Under the pieces are notes generated by a model that saw only the letters and a list, made by a program, of their open reading frames with translations, was not told the origin of the DNA and did not search any database. This document shows, in pieces, positions 10,441-20,794 of a stretch of DNA of 64,000 bases. The DNA lies in the NCBI RefSeq assembly GCF_027579695.1, contig NC_083571.1, positions 73,232,279 to 73,296,278 on the forward strand. The letters run 5' to 3'. The position numbers and the translations under genes are program-made. Source of the DNA: Neoarius graeffei. Lineage: Eukaryota > Chordata > Actinopteri > Siluriformes > Ariidae. Every line of letters begins with the position of its first letter. Position 1 is the stretch's first letter.

Positions 10441-12052
10441 CTTTCATTTATTAAATTTAAATCAATAGGAATATTTTCGAAACAGATGTATAGTTAACAG
10501 GATAAACTAATATGTCCAAGTCTAGTCATTTATATGTACACTAATTTATATATTGTGTATGCGACTGTGAAATAACTATAAATGTTTTATGAAATAACCT
10601 TTGCACATTTTATTTGTGTAATTCAATTTTATTATTTCTTAAAATACAATATACACAATACACTGTATGGTGTATATATTATAAGCTGGCTGTAAGATTG
10701 AGTGCCATAATGGTTGTGAGGAGGTTGGAGCTCAGGTGGCATCTTGGTTCCGTAGTGTGCTGATTAGCACTCTGGACTCTGAATCCAGTAATCAAAGTTC
10801 AAATCTCAGGTAGAACCTCCCCAAAACTTTGTTCAAGGTTCTATACTAATGTAGCGAATATAACATTGTCTCAAATGTAGCTCAGGTCGGGTTTATTATA
10901 GCAAATTCCATATGAGGTGAGTGTGAAACAGATCACTTTTTTTTTTATTCATAAAGTAAAACTCTTGTGTTCTTTGGCTAAAAGAGTGAAGTTAGGAACA
11001 TGTTAGTTAAATATGTTAATAAAGATCTGGAGGTACCTGGTTCAATCATGATTAACCGTAATTCAATCACTTATTAGTCCCTGCTTTTTGTGATGCAAAC
11101 TTGTATTTTAATGGAACTTCACCTGAATCCTTCAGGCCTCCAAGTCGTCACGAGGTCTTTCCCTAATTATCAGCTGCCCTTTCACAGCAGTAGCAGTCAC
11201 TGCTTTATTCCAGTTATTGAAACTGATATGATATGGTATAATATGATTGTTTTTTTATTTGTAACTAAAAGAGACTTTATATGGTAGACTTTACAGTAAC
11301 CATCTTCATGGTACTGTAGACTAAGTATCAGGCTTTTGGTAATTTCTTTCGGCGTTGAAGACCCTCCTCATTCACTATGTACAAGTAAAAGGATTTTATT
11401 TAAATATTATTGATCTTTACAGTGCTAGTCTTTCCAAAATGACATCATAAAATCTCAGATTTTCCTGTGTGTGATATGCTCAAATAGGTTGTAAAGTTCA
11501 CTGATAAATAAGAAATTTGTTCAAAAGAAATTTTTGCATCTGAATTCTGTTCCAAAAATCACTAAAAGCTTGTCCGCCATTAGATTGCATCAATTTGTAG
11601 GTCAGTGGTGCTGCATGTGTGACGTCATATGCGCCACTGCCTTCTTTTGTGTCCACACTGACTCTATAATATTCTTTGCAATGTCATGCATTCTTGATAT
11701 TAATTCTCTTGAAAAAGATGACGAAAGCTACAACAGGATGGTACACAAGTGTCAGATTAATAAAAATATTATTTTATAATTTTAATAATTTTATTTAGGT
11801 GCTTATGGTAGGAAATATTGAGTGCTGTTTTATGACCTAATCCCACACCGTTAACTATAACTATTACTATAGCTATACCTATACGTATAACTATAACTAT
11901 GATTATACCTATAGCTGAATTTATTTCCTGTCTGGAGCAGTCACAGCAGATCTATAATCCCGGCTATAGGATGTTGGCTGTTGTGGGAAAATGTCGCAGT
12001 TGTAGGGATTCTTTGACACTTCTACAATCAGCTTCTCCTCCATTGATGCAAC
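10441..12052. repeat. Array flank repeat U', copy 2
   Basis: Homologous to 928-2540 and closer to 46467-48085. It starts at CTTTCATT, the unoccupied version of the hAT target site seen at 928 and 42136. A tRNA-Gln-like sequence lies at 10746-10818. The reading frame at 11534-11779 corresponds to that at 2022-2264. Confidence 0.8.
10746..10818 (+). pseudogene. tRNA-Gln(CTG)-like pseudogene
   Basis: 73 nt with a complete D arm (GATTAGCAC) and an anticodon stem-loop CTGGA-CTCTGAA-TCCAG. The last acceptor pairs and the T stem (CAAAG against CTCAG) are mismatched, and one extra base sits after the T arm. Folding looks impaired. Confidence 0.65.
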
Positions 12053-12296
12053 ACTGTCTCAGAAAAAATGTCCCAGAAAAAAAAAGAAAGAAACACAGTT
12101 CAATAAAATATCAAAAATACAACTCAAATCTCAGATCTCACAGATGAATGTATATAAGCAATAACTCAAATTTCCACAGTTTGGTGTATCACCAGTCCTT
12201 TAGTTAAGTCTTTTATCAGTCCAAATGAAATTCACTGTGTATTGCTGCAAAAACCTGATAGTTTTGTCCTACCATGATCCAAATGTTAGAATCAGT
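12053..12296. other. Unassigned sequence after U'
   Basis: Present also at 48086-48325. Contains A-rich tracts but no gene or terminal motif that I recognise. Confidence 0.4.
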
Positions 12297-13223
12297 CACT
12301 ACGTTTACATGCACATAGAGAGAATCGAATTTCTGCCGTTGCTCGACTGAAATCGAAGTTCAAAATGCCATGTATACACCTTAATTCGGCTGAAATTGAA
12401 CCGAACTTGATTTCTCGGAATCGAGCTACACGACCTAGTTTATGCGATTTCTGCCGAGCTACTTTGTGCATGTATACCCTATCGAGCTAGTTGTCGAGCT
12501 ACTTCCGGAAGTGACGAGTGACGAGACCACAAGCGGGAAACACAACAGCCTCGGTCGGCATGACAACGAATCATGACAACGGCATGAATCTTTTCTTTTT
12601 GTGGCATTGTTTGCACTGTTAAAATTTAGCTCACTTACTGTATCACCAAATACATCTGTACAGCTGTTGCATAGCTGTGAATTGTGTACATAAGTCATTG
12701 TATTTGTGTGTGTGTATATATGTCCAACATCTGAAGAATGTCAATAAAAACAAAACAATTGAACTTTGTGTGTTTATTAATACATAAGTTAAATTGTAAG
12801 CAAAAAAAAATTTTTTTTGTAAGCAAAAAATGGACTTTAGAAAAATATTATTGTGCAAAATAAGTTGTCTTACAAAACAGTGGTCTGCGCCGGACAGTTT
12901 GTAGCCATAGTCTGTTAGAGCAAGCCTAACAGCTTGAACACGGAACTGCTAGTGTTGCCAGATTGGGGGTTTTAAGTGCATTTTAGCGGATTTGAACATG
13001 TTTTGGGCTGGAAAACGTCAGCAGTATCTGGCAACACTATAGCTCTTCTTCATGACGACAACCGGAAGTGTACCAACACGATGGGGCGTGTAGCGCCACG
13101 TGTGGCTCGGGTGCACAATGCACCTTGCACAATAGCCCGATTTCACTTGTGCATGTAGGATTGGATTTCTCTGGCACCCCTGCTGGGACCCTTTGCTCGA
13201 TTTGGACGTGCATGTAAACGTAG
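12297..13223. mobile_element. Non-autonomous TIR element (ACTACGTTTACATGCAC ends)
   Basis: The ends are inverted repeats, ACTACGTTTACATGCAC on the left and its complement GTGCATGTAAACGTAGT on the right. Unit B has the empty site AGAATCAGTGTCTTTG at about 48325, so the insertion postdates the unit duplication or was lost from B. The TSD is 3-5 bp depending on where the end is drawn (CAGT is one choice). No transposase; the reading frames at 12459-13380 lack domains. A PIF/Harbinger-like origin is possible but unproven. Confidence 0.75.
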
Positions 13224-13919
13224 TCAGTGTCTTTGTCCACAGTGTGCAGGTGAGTTTTGCAGAATAGGTGATCCTCCCAGTGTCTCTCCTACGGGTGGCT
13301 CGCCATCTTCTTTCCACAGCTCCAGGTGTTTTCACACACCAGTGATCCCAACTAAAAAACCTGGCCAAATCCTCGTTCAAAACTCAAATAAAACAGGATC
13401 CAGCAACGTGGACAGCAGGTGAATACAATTTTTTCCCAAGAATGAAAGAAAAATAAGATATAAAACCTCAAAATACACTTCTTTTACTTCTATTTACTTT
13501 TTCTTTTCCTCTCGTTTTCAACTTTTCCCTCTGCCGCCTCTAGCGTTCTGCTCTTGCTCTAATTATTCTCCCTCCCTCCAGCAATGGCGCTGTAGTTACC
13601 CGATTGGCTGTTACTGCTGCACTTGATTTAGTATTGATCTAAGCTTCTATTAGTTTATCATATTCACCGAGGTTACACAGTCATTCCCCCATTCCTTTTT
13701 TCAGAACTGTTCAAGCTGGTAGAGGTTGCTTGCCTCAGCTGAGGGTATGTTGTGATCAAAGGCCAAAACACCCAGTGATGTGGACGTACCCAACTGATGA
13801 TGTGTCGTAATGGTAGTAACACCATCTAGAAGTCATCTACCACTCAAATCATTTGCAGTGCTGGAACTTCAGAGAATGTAACTCACAGTCCTAGTAATCG
13901 GTCTGAATATCTGAAACAA
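13224..13919. other. Unassigned shared sequence and transposon fragment
   Basis: 13224-13680 is shared with 48326-48775 and is unrecognised. 13681-13915 matches 4395-4640 and 48776-49012 and is a fragment of a decayed repeat. No supported gene. Confidence 0.4.
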
Positions 13920-14163
13920 CAGGAATTTTAGCCCATTCCTCCGTACAGAACAGCTTCACCTCTGAGATGTTGGTGGGTTTTCTCGCATCAGCTGCCCGCT
14001 TCAAGTCCTTCCACAGCATTTCGATTGGATTAAGGTCAGGACTTTGACTTGGCCATTCCAAAACATTAACTTTATTCTTCTTTAACCATTCTTTGGTAGA
14101 ATGACTTGTGTGCTTATGGTTGTTGTCTTGCTGCATGATCCACCTCCTCTAGAGATTCAGTTT
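13920..14163 (-). pseudogene. Tc1-like transposase remnant (C-terminal part)
   Basis: Minus-strand translation gives MQQDNNHKHTS followed by the C-terminal catalytic segment [15 protein letters not shown], the D and E ends of a DD34E Tc1 domain. It is close to the more complete Tc1 at 30815-34018. It is cut at GAGATTCAG by insertion of a minus-strand LINE. The paired unit-B copy is at 49018-49254. Confidence 0.75.
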
Positions 14164-14538
14164 TTTTTCTTTTTTTTCACACAATTAAAAACAATACATA
14201 AAGACATCTAAACATAATACATTTGGATTGTGCTGGGGAAGGTGGAGACCAATAAGGTCTATAAGAGTTCTTCCCCATGTTTCCTAGTATTACAACGGAT
14301 TAATTATAATAACTAAAGGTGACGAAACAAAAGAGTAAAACAACAACTAATAACCATAACAACTAAATGATAACACAAATAGATAATAACTAATATTAAG
14401 TAAATTAACGAAAGTAATAAGTAAAGAAATAACAAAAAAATGACTAATTAGTGAAAATTTAGCAACTAAGTTAACAAGCAAATTATATCAATTCGATAAA
14501 TAATAACTAAACAAATAATAACGAAAAAATACAACAAC
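14164..14538 (-). mobile_element. CR1/L2-like LINE, 3' untranslated part (minus strand)
   Basis: Starts with a T-rich run (poly-A on the minus strand) inside the Tc1 remnant and holds A/T-rich sequence without genes. The LINE continues at 25872-26556, beyond the Kolobok element that landed in its 3' end at a TTAA. In unit B the same LINE runs 49255-49632 and 51180-52533. Confidence 0.55.
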
Positions 14539-14771
14539 TTAAAGGTCCCATGGCATGAAATTTTCACTTTCTGAGGTTTTTTAACGTTAAAATGAGTTCC
14601 TCTGACCTTCTTAAGTCACCCCAGTGGCTAGAAATTTCATAATGTGTAAACCAAACTATGCCCAACATTTGAGAATGGCGCGTCAAAACGGCGCGTTGAT
14701 AAACTCTTCCCTTGCCTACGTCAGCAAGGGAGATGATCCCCACGCCCCCCCTCTGGATTCCCACCCACAGT

Positions 14772-15083
14772 ATGGATTGCCCGCCCAGCTCAAAAGTTGC
14801 CACCAAACATGGAAGTTGCGCTGTACATGGATGTGACAACACAGAAAGGAGTCTTTTTTTACTGCCGACGGGAGAGCCCCTGAAGACGCAGTGGCTTAAT
14901 TTTATTTACTCCAATAATACGCCGTCGAGTCTACCTAAGACGGTGTATGTTTGTCGGAAGCATTTTCCTGATGAATGTTTCCACAACTTGGGACAGTACA
15001 GGGCAGGTTTTGCACATCAACTGTCACTGAAGCCTGGGTCCGTACCAAGCATCCCTGCCGCATCAGCCACAAACACCGAACAA
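14772..15083 (+). pseudogene. THAP zinc-finger exon of Kolobok transposase
   Basis: From ATG at 14772 the exon encodes a THAP domain. C16 and C21 form the first half (CAVHGC), W41 is the invariant-type Trp, and C61-x2-H64 (VCRKHF) is the second half; spacing matches C2CH THAP fingers. It ends CACCGAACAA before a perfect donor GTAAGT. No downstream catalytic exons are found, so the copy is defective. The unit-B copy (49866-50177) has only a few changes. Confidence 0.75.
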
Positions 15084-15102
15084 GTAAGTGTATAACTGTT
15101 AA

Positions 15103-15366
15103 GTCGTTTTGCCATGTTTTAAAATCGGTGCCACGTTAGTCTTGCAATGGCTACATTAGCTGTGCAGCTAACCGCTTCCTGCAGTTAGCCAGGTACTCTG
15201 CGCTACAAAACCAAAAAGCATGCAGCATGCTCTGTTAAACTGAGTTTAGTCTGGAAATTGACTGTAACTTATGAGCTTATGTTTTGCCATGTTTTAAAAT
15301 TGGTGCCACGTTAGCCTTGCAATGGCTACATTAGCTGTGCAGCTAACCGCTTCCTGCAGTTAGCCA
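15103..15366. repeat. Kolobok internal 175-bp tandem repeats, left part
   Basis: Units beginning TTTTGCCATGTTTTAAAATC start at about 15103 and 15279. The second is interrupted at 15366 by the 4564-bp element and resumes at 19931, with a third unit from about 20026. Unit B shows the same array uninterrupted (50201-50690). Confidence 0.8.
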
Positions 15367-15999
15367 CCCAGATAGCAAAAGGGCGTTGATTCGACGGGGA
15401 ATCATCGGCATGTTCTTCGACCATACGTCGTCGAATCATCGTGGATCACCGGCGTTGATTCAACACCGCTTTGCTCATACGAGTTTGCGTTGAAACGACG
15501 TTGAAAAGTGGATGGTGGCCGACAGAGAATAGACCCCCTTTCACCCTTTATTCAACTACGGATTTCGGTCGATTTATAGTTTAATTTTCGGCGATGATTC
15601 ATCCAACTTTACTTCCTGTTTTATGTACAACAGGAAGGCTACAAATTAAGCAAAACAGGCTAAATTAAACTAGCTAACAATAAAGCATCGGGGCTCTTGC
15701 CTAGGATGAACACACACATGCATACTTCAACCATGAAAGTGAAACTTAATTTATATCAATGTGCGTAGGCTACGTCCTGTTTTATGTACAACAGGATATA
15801 AAAATGCATGCAACAATGCACCTCTCCTAATGTTTGTCAAGCTATCTAATGAGGCATAATTTTTAACATTTATAAGGAACAGAACACACTTGAACAAGTT
15901 CTTAGAAACATTTTATGATTTATTTATAATTTATAATTGTGGCCTATTCCTCCTGCGGCGCAGACACCTGTACATGGAAACAGAAAAACATAACCAAAA

Positions 16000-16830
16000 T
16001 TAATTTGATGCAGCATTGATAAAGAAAGTCAGCAGTAGGCTATGGGTTTCTAAATGCCACCCTACCTCACGTCTCCTCATCCCTCCCTCTCTCTCTGGCA
16101 CATACTTAAGCCACTTCTTGATTGCGTCACTAAAAGTAGCGTGTGTGCTCCCTGGCAGCTGCTTTTGTAGAGCATCTGAAAGAAAAAGAACAAAACAACA
16201 TTGAGACTTTGCATGGTGATAATTGTTAAAGTTTGAGTTGTTAAGACTATGCACGTCACACTCTAGTGGTAGGTGGCAAGTAATGGTACTAGTACAGAAA
16301 ATATATGTAAAAATCAGAAACCATAGATGTGAATCTTGTGACAATTTAAACGGGATTAAAAAAAACAAACATTTTAATTTCCCCATTGACACAAAGTGGA
16401 AATAGAAATGCCGCTACCGGACCGTTCGTCACTCAGTCAGCCTCCCTGGACTTGCCTGCACACCTGTTTTTCTGAGTAAGGTGCCTGGTGAGTTTCTTAA
16501 TCCTTTTTAATCCTTTGCATCTTTCACAATATGTTTGTCGTTGTCGTTATAATCGTAATGTTACAGTTAGTGAAGGAGTTATCAAAGAACGTTTAGAAGT
16601 AGTGTGCAAGTACTTGTGACAGCTTACTATTTTACCCTCTTTTACAGCTTTGTGCACATGCATAACCTACCAAACAGGACATCATGGATCTTGGTGTCCT
16701 TAAACGCAGTTTTTTCCCCCTTTCCAGCCCAGTTAAATTGGCTGGCCAAGCTGTTGACCAGGAGGCTACGCAGCATCCGCCTCACTGTGACCCCTACGTC
16801 GGTTCCTCCACAAAGGGCTAAGGTAGACAC
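16000..16830 (-). pseudogene. DUF4806-like gene fragment (two exons)
   Basis: Exon 16830-16671 follows an acceptor ATTCTATCAG and contains VRRMLRSLLVN and QFNWAGKGEKTAF, resembling DUF4806 sequences as I recall the family. A donor GTAGGT follows. The next exon, 16175-16000, follows TTTCTTTCAG and gives ATFSDAIKKWLKYVPERE and a stop at 16000. The two join in frame. Function of DUF4806 is unknown; in fish it often occurs in transposon-associated genes (recollection). No transposase or start exon was identified, so the copy is probably incomplete. Confidence 0.5.
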
Positions 16831-18094
16831 CTGATAGAATAAAATGTAGCATGAAGACAATAATGAGACAATAATGAGGCTACACAAAAGAACAGGTCAG
16901 CTCAAAACGACATGCGACCTAGGCCTACATGCTCGATTTAAACGCTAAGTTTTCACACCAACGCTAAGTTTTCACTCCAACAAGACAACTACTTCGACTC
17001 GTTTTTCGATTGAATAATGCATCTGCATTGTTGTTGTTTCAAATGGATACTAGTTGAGGGAAATTTCTCCAACGCGTGATATGACTGAAGTTCATCATAA
17101 CTTCTTAAACTGCTTGAAATTGTATTCGAAATTCCCTTTATTAATAGTGACTGAATAATGGTACGTACCAGATGTCCAGGGATGAATGAAAATGTAGCGT
17201 GGTCCAGTGTTTTTCTCAATGTTGTTTCAATGGTCCAAGCGTAACAGCAGGCCGATCCACAAGAGAGTCGCGATCCAACCGAGTGGTGTGGGAGTTTCAC
17301 GTGCACCCAGGTATATAACGAAAATGACGTCATCCAGTAAACAGCAGTGGTAATCGCACTGCATTATGGGACAGCGTGGGACGTCCAACGACATATCGCT
17401 ACGTATACGTACTGGCCCTTTTTTTATATCATGCCTTGAAATGAAAGTCAATACAACAGAGATGAGAGACACCGGGTATGAAAGTAACACCAGGATAAGT
17501 TGTAACACCACCATTCCCACCAGTTAGGTATAAGATGCAGGTTTTGTAACACTTTCAATCTTAGAATTAATTTATGATCATCTTAGAAATGTTAAGTTAT
17601 TTGCAAAAAAACTTTCAAAGATAGAAGGTCAAATCCATTGCTGAGTTAAGAAAGTAAACTGGTTTTTGTTCTTTTTTTATCATTTACTTATCATTATCAC
17701 TTATACTTGTATCATTTACTCATATCTATGTGTAAGCAGGATAAGACAAACAGTGGCAATTTCAGGCCCGTAGCCAGCATTGTGGAGGGGGGGGGGGTGT
17801 CTTTTTTCCCCAAAGGTGGACTTCATCTGGCCCCCTACTCCCGTACCCCCCAAATACACGAGCACACTTCAAATCTTCTAATTTAGACATTTAAAAAAAT
17901 GTTCTACAACACTCTAGCCTAGTGACTTACCAGTAACAAAATAGACTTGAAGTATTCAGATCCGCTCTGCATAAAGCAGCTAAATCCTCTCTCTGTCTCC
18001 TGGCAGAAAGCTCCTTGGTTTGCTTGTGTCTCAATCACAGCTGGTATTCTGTAGAAAGACTTCTTTTCACCTTTCCCATCAGCTTTGTTGGAAC

Positions 18095-19250
18095 TAGGGT
18101 GACCACCTGTCCCGCATAGCGCGTGCGCGTACAGCATTTGAAGCCGAATTTATGCGTCCCGCAAATTCAGAACGTGTCCCGCATAATCGATGCTTGCTGA
18201 TGGGGATGTCGCTCTCCCCAGGCCACCCAGGCAGCCAAACGAATATTACTTGACATTTCAGCACACCACCGTCGCCACTATAGACTGTAGAACAAAACCA
18301 CACACACCCCTCACAACTGACTGGTTGTTGTCAACTTTTTGTTGTTGCCATGACACCGCACTCACGTGCACAGACAGTGACGAGGGACGCAGGTGCAACG
18401 CATGCATTGCTTTCATATTAAAAAATGGAGAAAGGTACCGGGGAGATGGCAGGTGAGGCACCGCCACCTCCAGTTAAAAAGAGAAGGTGTATGTACAGGA
18501 AAGAGTGGGGAAATGAATATTTGTGGCTGAAAGGGGTTGAGGGGGATACCGAGAGGGCTTTTTGTGACCTTTGCAAAACATCTTTCTCAATCGGACATGC
18601 ATGCATGGATCTTAGTTCCATGGCGGGGAATACGATGTGAAACGACACAGGCTCGCGGAGACGCACAAGAAACGTGTGCAACAGAAAGAAACGTCTAAAT
18701 CTATGGATGCTTTCCTCCGACCTAAAAACGACTCTCTAGCTGACAAAGTGACTGCGGTTGTGAGTTAAGAGACTTTTTCTACTGTTTCTGTGGTGCTGAG
18801 CCACTACAATTCCTGTTAATCCACTGAAAACTAAATGGAGACTTGTCACTATTCCTGCTGTACTGATGCACTGCAAAGCCTCAGACTCAATATTATATTA
18901 TGATTGATTTAAAGTGAATAAATTGTAATGGAAAATAAATAAAATTGATTAGCTTCAGTAAATCATAAGTGGAAGTGTGTCTGTCAAGTCATTGAATGGT
19001 CAAAATATTATGAATGTTTATTTAAAAAAAAAACACATTTGGTGGCCTGTTCATGACCATACATCACCAATAACAGCAGAATAGGGTATTACTGATATAC
19101 CATGTAAGGTAGTATGTGCTAGAAATGGGTAAACCACTATCTGTGAGTCTTCCAGCGGCCGGCGTGGCGCAGTGGGGGCAGCGTCCCACATTGTCCCTCA
19201 AAAACATACCCCTTGTCCCCCCTTGGGCTTATGAGCAGGTGGTCACCCTA
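18095..19250 (+). mobile_element. hAT element with 8-bp TSD GTTGGAAC
   Basis: The ends TAGGGTGACCACCTG and CAGGTGGTCACCCTA are inverted repeats bounded on both sides by GTTGGAAC (18087-18094 and 19251-19258), a classic hAT signature. At 1156 bp it is far shorter than an autonomous hAT. It keeps only the first part of a transposase gene. Confidence 0.85.
18425..18780 (+). pseudogene. hAT transposase N-terminal fragment with BED-like finger
   Basis: The frame from ATG 18425 reads a basic segment and then FCDLCKTSFSIGH, a CxxC finger half. The frame breaks at about 18635; the following EYDVKRH-like and FLRPKNDSLADKV-like segments are in another frame. No catalytic region remains. It is an internally deleted, frameshifted hAT gene. 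Confidence 0.5.
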
Positions 19251-19930
19251 GTTGGAACACCCTAACACAGCACAAAAGTTTACCATTGTAGGTTTTTGAT
19301 GAACCAAGTGCCTCGTAGGTTCACATACCGCACGCTGCCGTTATTTCCCCCTAATCACGAGTTTGTTGGTCTTCCAATATGGCGCAGGGTTTGTTTACTT
19401 CCGGTTTCGGGTGACGTCAGTGAAAGGGGTCTAATGGGGGCATTACCGCCACCCACTGGATTGGGGTGTAAAGCAGTCTGAACAAAACGTGTAAACATAA
19501 ACATAGGAGAAATGAACCCGTTTTTCTAACTCGTCCTCACTTAGTCTACTTTTCTTTTTTGATTAGTCTGGATTTGATATTGTAAATTTAAATGTGAATC
19601 AATGTATATTCATCGGACATGAACAAATGAATAAATCTTGAGTAATCTTGAGGGGCGTGTGTGTCCGGGGGGGGGATCGAACGAACCCTCCGATCCCCCC
19701 TGGCTACGGGCCAGAATTTATATTCTGAACAATTAGTTGCTCATCCTACCAATGTTGAAAACTGGCCGGCAAAAGTGAGGATGGTTCAACATCGTATATT
19801 CGACCTTCTCCGACGGCGGAGAAATCGACGTTTCACGGCGCCGTTTCAGCGTTGATTTTCTGACTTACGACGGAAACCGACCATTCTGATCAAGAATCGG
19901 TGCTGTTTCAACGTCCCTCTGCTATCTGGG

Positions 19931-20349
19931 CAGGTACTCTGCGCTACAAAACCAAAAAGTATGCAGCATGCTCTGTTAAACTGAGTTTAGTCTGGAAATT
20001 GACTGTAACTTATGAGCTTATGTTTTGCCGTGTTTTAAAATCGGTGCCACGTTAGCCTTGCAATGGCTACATTAGTTGTGCAGCTAACCGCTTCCTGCAG
20101 TTAGCCAGGTACTCTGCGCTACAAAACCAAAAAGCATGCAGCATGGTCTGTTATAATAGCCAATCAAAACAGTTTTTACAAAGACACCCACATTCTTTTT
20201 TTAAGTCACTCGTTCATTTTATTTGTTTGTTTGTTCAGTAAAAACCCAAACATTTGTTGAATTTATTTTATTTCCTCGCGTCGCACCTTAATGACGTCAG
20301 CGCGCGGTATTTTTCCTTTCGCGGTTTGTTCCTTCTCTCTTGCCATAGT
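19931..20349. repeat. Kolobok internal tandem repeats, right part, and flank
   Basis: Continuation of the 175-bp repeat array after the 4564-bp insertion, ending near 20150. It is followed by Kolobok sequence colinear with unit B (50690-50868). Confidence 0.7.
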
Positions 20350-20794
20350 AAGACACCCACATCCTTTTTTTTTCTTTTTTTTTTTCTTTTTTATTGTCAG
20401 ATAGCATTGCATACATTTTGTATAAAAACATATATAACAGTCTGCCAGGGGTTATGGCATGGAAATAATAGTAAAAAAAAACACACACAAAGAAACAGGA
20501 AAATAAATAAATTTACATGAATGCATTGTACAGCACAAAAAGGGAATAAGACTTCACAGCTTTCTTATTAAGAGAGCAAGAGATGGACGCTATATAATGA
20601 TTTACATAAATGGAGAATTCAATAAAGGTTGGCTTTACATTTTGAAATTTTGACTTGTGTATATAATGTTTGGCTAAAATGATAATGAGGTTAATTAAGT
20701 AAAACTCAGAAGTGGCATTCCTGTCTTGAGTAACAAAACCAAAGAGTACATTTTCCCACTTCAAAGCAAAATCAGGGTAGACAAAATCTATAAT

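Larger units (their letters stand above)
17765..19712. mobile_element. Nested TIR element (GGCCCGTAGCCAG ends)
   Basis: The left end GGCCCGTAGCCAG and right end CTGGCTACGGGCC are exact 13-bp inverted repeats inside the CCCAGATAGCA element, next to G-rich runs. A clear TSD is not visible. Apart from the hAT at 18095-19250 it has no recognisable gene. Confidence 0.6.
15367..19930 (-). mobile_element. 4.6-kb TIR element (CCCAGATAGCA ends) with DUF4806-like gene
   Basis: The left end CCCAGATAGCAAAAGGGCG and right end (reverse complement) CCCAGATAGCAGAGGGACG form about 23-bp imperfect TIRs. The uninterrupted site is at about 50456 in unit B. Only a 2-bp duplication (CA) is apparent. Minus-strand exons at 16671-16830 and 16000-16175 encode a DUF4806-like segment. 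A further TIR element sits at 17765-19712. Superfamily not assigned. Confidence 0.75.

Noticed and set aside
18094-18681. Overlapping short frames on both strands of the hAT at 18095
   Set aside because: Only the plus-strand frame from 18425 has a BED-like finger; the others are shadows.
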